From Coleofasciculus sp. S288 (GTDB lineage Bacteria > Cyanobacteriota > Cyanobacteriia > Cyanobacteriales > Coleofasciculaceae): a DNA stretch of 8,670 nucleotides. Made by a program: the position numbers and the translations under genes. Positions within the stretch are counted from its first letter, which is position 1. The number at the start of each line of letters is the position of its first letter. The stretch lies in assembly GCA_020216575.1 (NCBI GenBank), contig JAIUYC010000103.1, positions 1 to 8,670 on the forward strand. The letters run 5' to 3'. The notes beneath the pieces were generated by a model. The model was not told where the DNA came from and made no database searches. It worked only from the letters and a program-made list of their open reading frames with translations. Of this stretch, positions 7,052 through 8,670 are shown one piece after another.

Positions 7052-8150
7052 GATACAACCCTACATTGTTCAAACGTTTAATGAAAGCAGAGCGTTTGCT
7101 ATATTGGTCGTGAATATGATTTAGACGTACTCGAAAATCAGATTTTTTATTTTGATGAATTGCCAAGTCTTGAAGCTTTAAAAGTAACTTAACCGCCTCA
7201 TCATAAGTCTTCGCTTGTGACTTTTGAATGAATTGCTCCACATCGTTCCATGCATCGGCTTCACGCTTCGCTAATTTTTCTAGTTCTTTAAGGCGTTTTT
7301 TTTCTGCTTCTTGCGTTTGTCGAATTACTTCTTGCTCTCGTTCTCGTTCTGCCGCCTCGAATAACTGTTTTATCGTCCGTTGTGGTTGATATTCGGGTTG
7401 GGGAGCGGTTATTATTTCAGACAATTTTTTGTTGAGTTCCAGGGGAAGATGGGGTTGTCCATTCGCTAGTCGCAGTAAAAATGTATCGCATTCTTTACGG
7501 GAGAGTTTTTTAATCGCTTGTAGTAAGGTAGTATCGGATATTGAGGCGCGATCGCAACTCAACTTTGCAGCCGCTTTCAGTAAACAGTCATCCACCCCAA
7601 ACAGCTCGACAAAAGCGTTCAAGGGTCGAGATAAGTGACCTAATCCTGGAGGAACAGGAGGTTCGGATTCCTCTTCATCTAATGCGTCTAGGGTAATCGC
7701 TCTCAGCCACGCTAGATAGAGCATGCGATAATCTTGTTGCAAAATATCATTTCGCAGCTCTACTAAGGAAGAAAGATAGTCGGTTTCCTCTATCCAGCCA
7801 CACCCCTCCTCTTCATCAAACTGAATCTCTAAAATGACGTGATTATTAATGACGGAGAGGGTGATGAAATCTTCAAGACAATACTTTTGGATTTCCTCAA
7901 AATCTAAGAGGGACTTTGGGAAACGAAACATCAGTTGTTGGGTTCCCCAATTCGCTATGTAAAACATAGCATCAAAATATTTAGCTAAAACTTGTTTCGG
8001 CTCTCCCCGAAAATCAGCATAACTATAAGTAAACACAGCTCGTGTCGAACTCAGTTCAACTCTGCTGGATAATTGGCGTATAGCGGCTTGCTCGTTAGGG
8101 GTTAGAGGTCTGTCGATGGTTTGGAATTCGTAGTACTGGTATTCACTCAT
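7035..8150 (-). CDS. Conserved hypothetical protein, 371 aa, with C-terminal coiled coil
   Basis: I recognise the N-terminus (MSEYQYYEFQTIDRPLTPNE, with ANWGTQQLMFRFP near residues 66-78) as a widespread family of unknown function. From memory, members often lie beside SWIM zinc-finger genes; no such gene is visible here. Residues 1-120 look alpha/beta. About 121-250 is helical, broken by a proline-rich turn (SEPPVPPGLGHL, 162-173). About 263-300 is a charged coiled coil (EREREQEVIRQTQEAEKKRL). A basic helical tail follows to Arg371. There is no signal peptide or membrane span. ATG 8150 is preceded by no Shine-Dalgarno sequence: the leader just before it is CCACCTACCACCTAT, made of heptamer repeats that can pair with an array further upstream. 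The 3' end overlaps the 140-aa gene by 17 bp. The gene call is secure; the function is unknown. Confidence 0.92.
   Translation of the reverse strand: MSEYQYYEFQTIDRPLTPNEQAAIRQLSSRVELSSTRAVFTYSYADFRGEPKQVLAKYFDAMFYIANWGTQQLMFRFPKSLLDFEEIQKYCLEDFITLSVINNHVILEIQFDEEEGCGWIEETDYLSSLVELRNDILQQDYRMLYLAWLRAITLDALDEEESEPPVPPGLGHLSRPLNAFVELFGVDDCLLKAAAKLSCDRASISDTTLLQAIKKLSRKECDTFLLRLANGQPHLPLELNKKLSEIITAPQPEYQPQRTIKQLFEAAEREREQEVIRQTQEAEKKRLKELEKLAKREADAWNDVEQFIQKSQAKTYDEAVKLLLKLQDLAIHQNKKSDFRVRLNHIHDQYSKRSAFIKRLNNVGLYHEVSR
7059..7062 (-). promoter_or_regulatory. Ribosome-binding site for the 140-aa gene
   Basis: The minus strand reads TAGGG-TTGTATC-ATG. AGGG is 7 bases from the start codon and lies inside the coding region of the upstream 371-aa gene. 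It supports ATG 7051 as the start and independent or coupled re-initiation. It is the clearest Shine-Dalgarno match in the window. Confidence 0.6.
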
Positions 8151-8151
8151 A

Positions 8152-8231
8152 TAGGTGGTAGGTGGTAGCTGGTTAGGTGAAGAAGAGGTAAGAATTTTTT
8201 TGACAACCTACAACCTAACACCTACTACCTA
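8152..8231 (-). promoter_or_regulatory. Heptamer-built inverted repeat in the leader of the 371-aa gene
   Basis: TAGGTGGTAGGTG at 8152-8164 matches CACCTACTACCTA at 8219-8231 inverted, with 12 of 13 pairs. The arms are separated by 54 bases that include a T7 run (8195-8201). In a minus-strand transcript the stem would end one base before the AUG at 8150, so it could hide the start region from ribosomes. Regulation is inference; the symmetry is directly visible. Confidence 0.5.
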
Positions 8232-8236
8232 CGACC
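8202..8236. repeat. Five diverged heptamers, consensus TACNACC
   Basis: The units are GACAACC, TACAACC, TAACACC, TACTACC and TACGACC, read in steps of seven. Two GGTGGTA heptamers in the opposite sense lie at 8154-8167. A second inverted copy, GGTAGTAGG at 8246-8254, is a perfect complement of CCTACTACC at 8221-8229, so the array can pair either leftward or rightward. Unlike the uniform CCACTAA array at 6117, these units have drifted, which suggests an older or selected array. Confidence 0.75.
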
Positions 8237-8254
8237 TTCCTGAAAGGTAGTAGG

Positions 8255-8450
8255 GAAGAAGGATTTTCATGCTTTTGTTGTGACGCTTATTTTGCAAAAA
8301 TACTAGAATGCGATCGCTAAACATGAAGAAACAGAGTATTTGCAACCGACTTAATCTAATCCTTCTTAAGGCAGAAGTGACAGCGAAACAGAAATAGGTA
8401 TTCTTGCTCTCAGGTGAAACGCCTGACGCGGCTTTAACAGCGATAAGTTC
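8255..8450. other. Non-coding spacer upstream of the ion-channel gene
   Basis: No supported gene. A weak promoter-like pair, TTGTGA (8278-8283) and TACTAG (8301-8306) with 17 bp between, points toward the channel gene but is too poor a match to call. One HIP1 octamer GCGATCGC lies at 8310-8317. An in-frame TGA at 8424-8426 limits how far upstream the channel gene could start. Confidence 0.5.
8310..8317. repeat. HIP1 palindrome GCGATCGC (one of six in the window)
   Basis: Exact copies are also at 70-77, 190-197, 2291-2298, 4576-4583 and 7548-7555. Random expectation for an 8-mer in this length is about 0.13. HIP1 excess is a hallmark of many cyanobacterial genomes and identifies the source. 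This copy is the only intergenic one; the other five lie inside coding regions. Confidence 0.95.
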
Positions 8451-8670
8451 ATGAACACCCGGAGTCCATCGGAAAAAGGGGAACTCAAGAAAGAACAAAG
8501 CGAGTTACTGCAACAATTTGAAGACTGGCTGGAAACCCCCATGCTGGCGCTGGGTTTCGCTTGGCTAGCGCTGCTGGTTGTCGATTTGACTTGGGGATTA
8601 AATCGTCTACTTGAAGTCACCAGCACTGTTATCTGGATTATCTTTGTTCTGGACTTCACTGTAAGATTTA
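8451..8670 (+). CDS. Ion channel / potassium-channel-family protein, N-terminal part only (3' truncated)
   Basis: The frame from ATG 8451 stays open to the window edge (73 complete codons). It begins with a polar cytoplasmic segment (residues 1-23, MNTRSPSEKGELKKEQSELL...). Next comes FEDWLETPMLALGFAWLALL with a first membrane helix at about 31-51, a short loop, and a second helix starting near 58 and ending WIIFVLDFTVRF. The ending, F-x-x-(D/E)-F-x-x-R-F, resembles S2 of six-helix voltage-gated cation channels. With the LETPM start I take it for the cyanobacterial ion-transporter/potassium channel family. The pore, the S4 charges and any regulatory domain lie outside the window, so ion selectivity is unproven. 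ATG 8451 is the first start after the in-frame TGA at 8424-8426. No strong Shine-Dalgarno sequence is visible. Minus-strand reading frames over this stretch are shadows. Confidence 0.75.
   Translation, partial: MNTRSPSEKGELKKEQSELLQQFEDWLETPMLALGFAWLALLVVDLTWGLNRLLEVTSTVIWIIFVLDFTVRF

Noticed and set aside
8195..8236. T7 run and TTGACA (8200-8205) as a terminator or promoter
   Set aside because: The T-run sits in the loop of the inverted repeat rather than after it. TTGACA has only TACTAC 17 bp on, and both fall in the heptamer array, so the match is probably accidental.
8308..8397. 29-codon plus-strand frame starting at 8308
   Set aside because: No ribosome-binding site, no recognisable motif, and its start overlaps a HIP1 octamer.
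8229..8659. Minus-strand frames of 89 and 97 codons at the right end
   Set aside because: They lie opposite the start of the ion-channel gene, whose membrane helices and S2-like motif are convincing.

Overview
The window looks like chromosomal DNA from a cyanobacterium, probably a filamentous one. Four things point that way. The octamer GCGATCGC (HIP1) occurs six times in 8.67 kb, where chance predicts about 0.13. A ccdA-ccs1 pair of the System II cytochrome c maturation pathway is present. Repeats with a GTAGGGGCG core and 7-bp tandem repeats lie between genes. A very long TPR-CHAT protein is encoded. The genus cannot be fixed from the sequence alone.

Layout, left to right. (1) 1-3504 (+) is the 3' part of a TPR-CHAT protein gene that enters from outside the window. 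It encodes sixteen TPR-like units of exactly 40 codons each, a helical linker and a C-terminal caspase-like CHAT domain with its His-Cys pair intact. (2) 3505-3723 is a spacer. It holds a 90-bp MITE-like element whose left end lies 3 bp after the CHAT stop codon, with a perfect 28-bp palindrome at its core, and then a small hairpin. (3) 3724-5859 (+) is ccdA followed 9 bp later by ccs1, almost certainly one transcript. CcdA passes reducing equivalents across the membrane, and Ccs1 (with CcsA, not in this window) delivers and attaches haem to apocytochromes c on the lumenal side. (4) 5860-6201 is a repeat-rich spacer with a GTAGGGGCG-type inverted repeat and a nested element containing five perfect CCACTAA heptamers. 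(5) 6202-8150 holds three genes of unknown function: a 116-aa helical protein (+), and, convergent with it on the minus strand, a 371-aa protein and a 140-aa protein that overlap by 17 bp and look translationally coupled. (6) 8151-8450 is a second heptamer-repeat region. It forms a 12-of-13-bp inverted repeat one base from the start codon of the 371-aa gene. (7) 8451-8670 (+) is the beginning of an ion-channel gene that runs off the right edge.

The well-understood part is the ccdA-ccs1 pair. The TPR-CHAT gene is a likely protease of unknown substrate. The least explained part is the three-gene block at 6202-8150. It is bracketed by two copies of the same 16-bp heptamer sequence, each built into an inverted-repeat structure. 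I see no rRNA, tRNA, CRISPR array, transposase or integrase.
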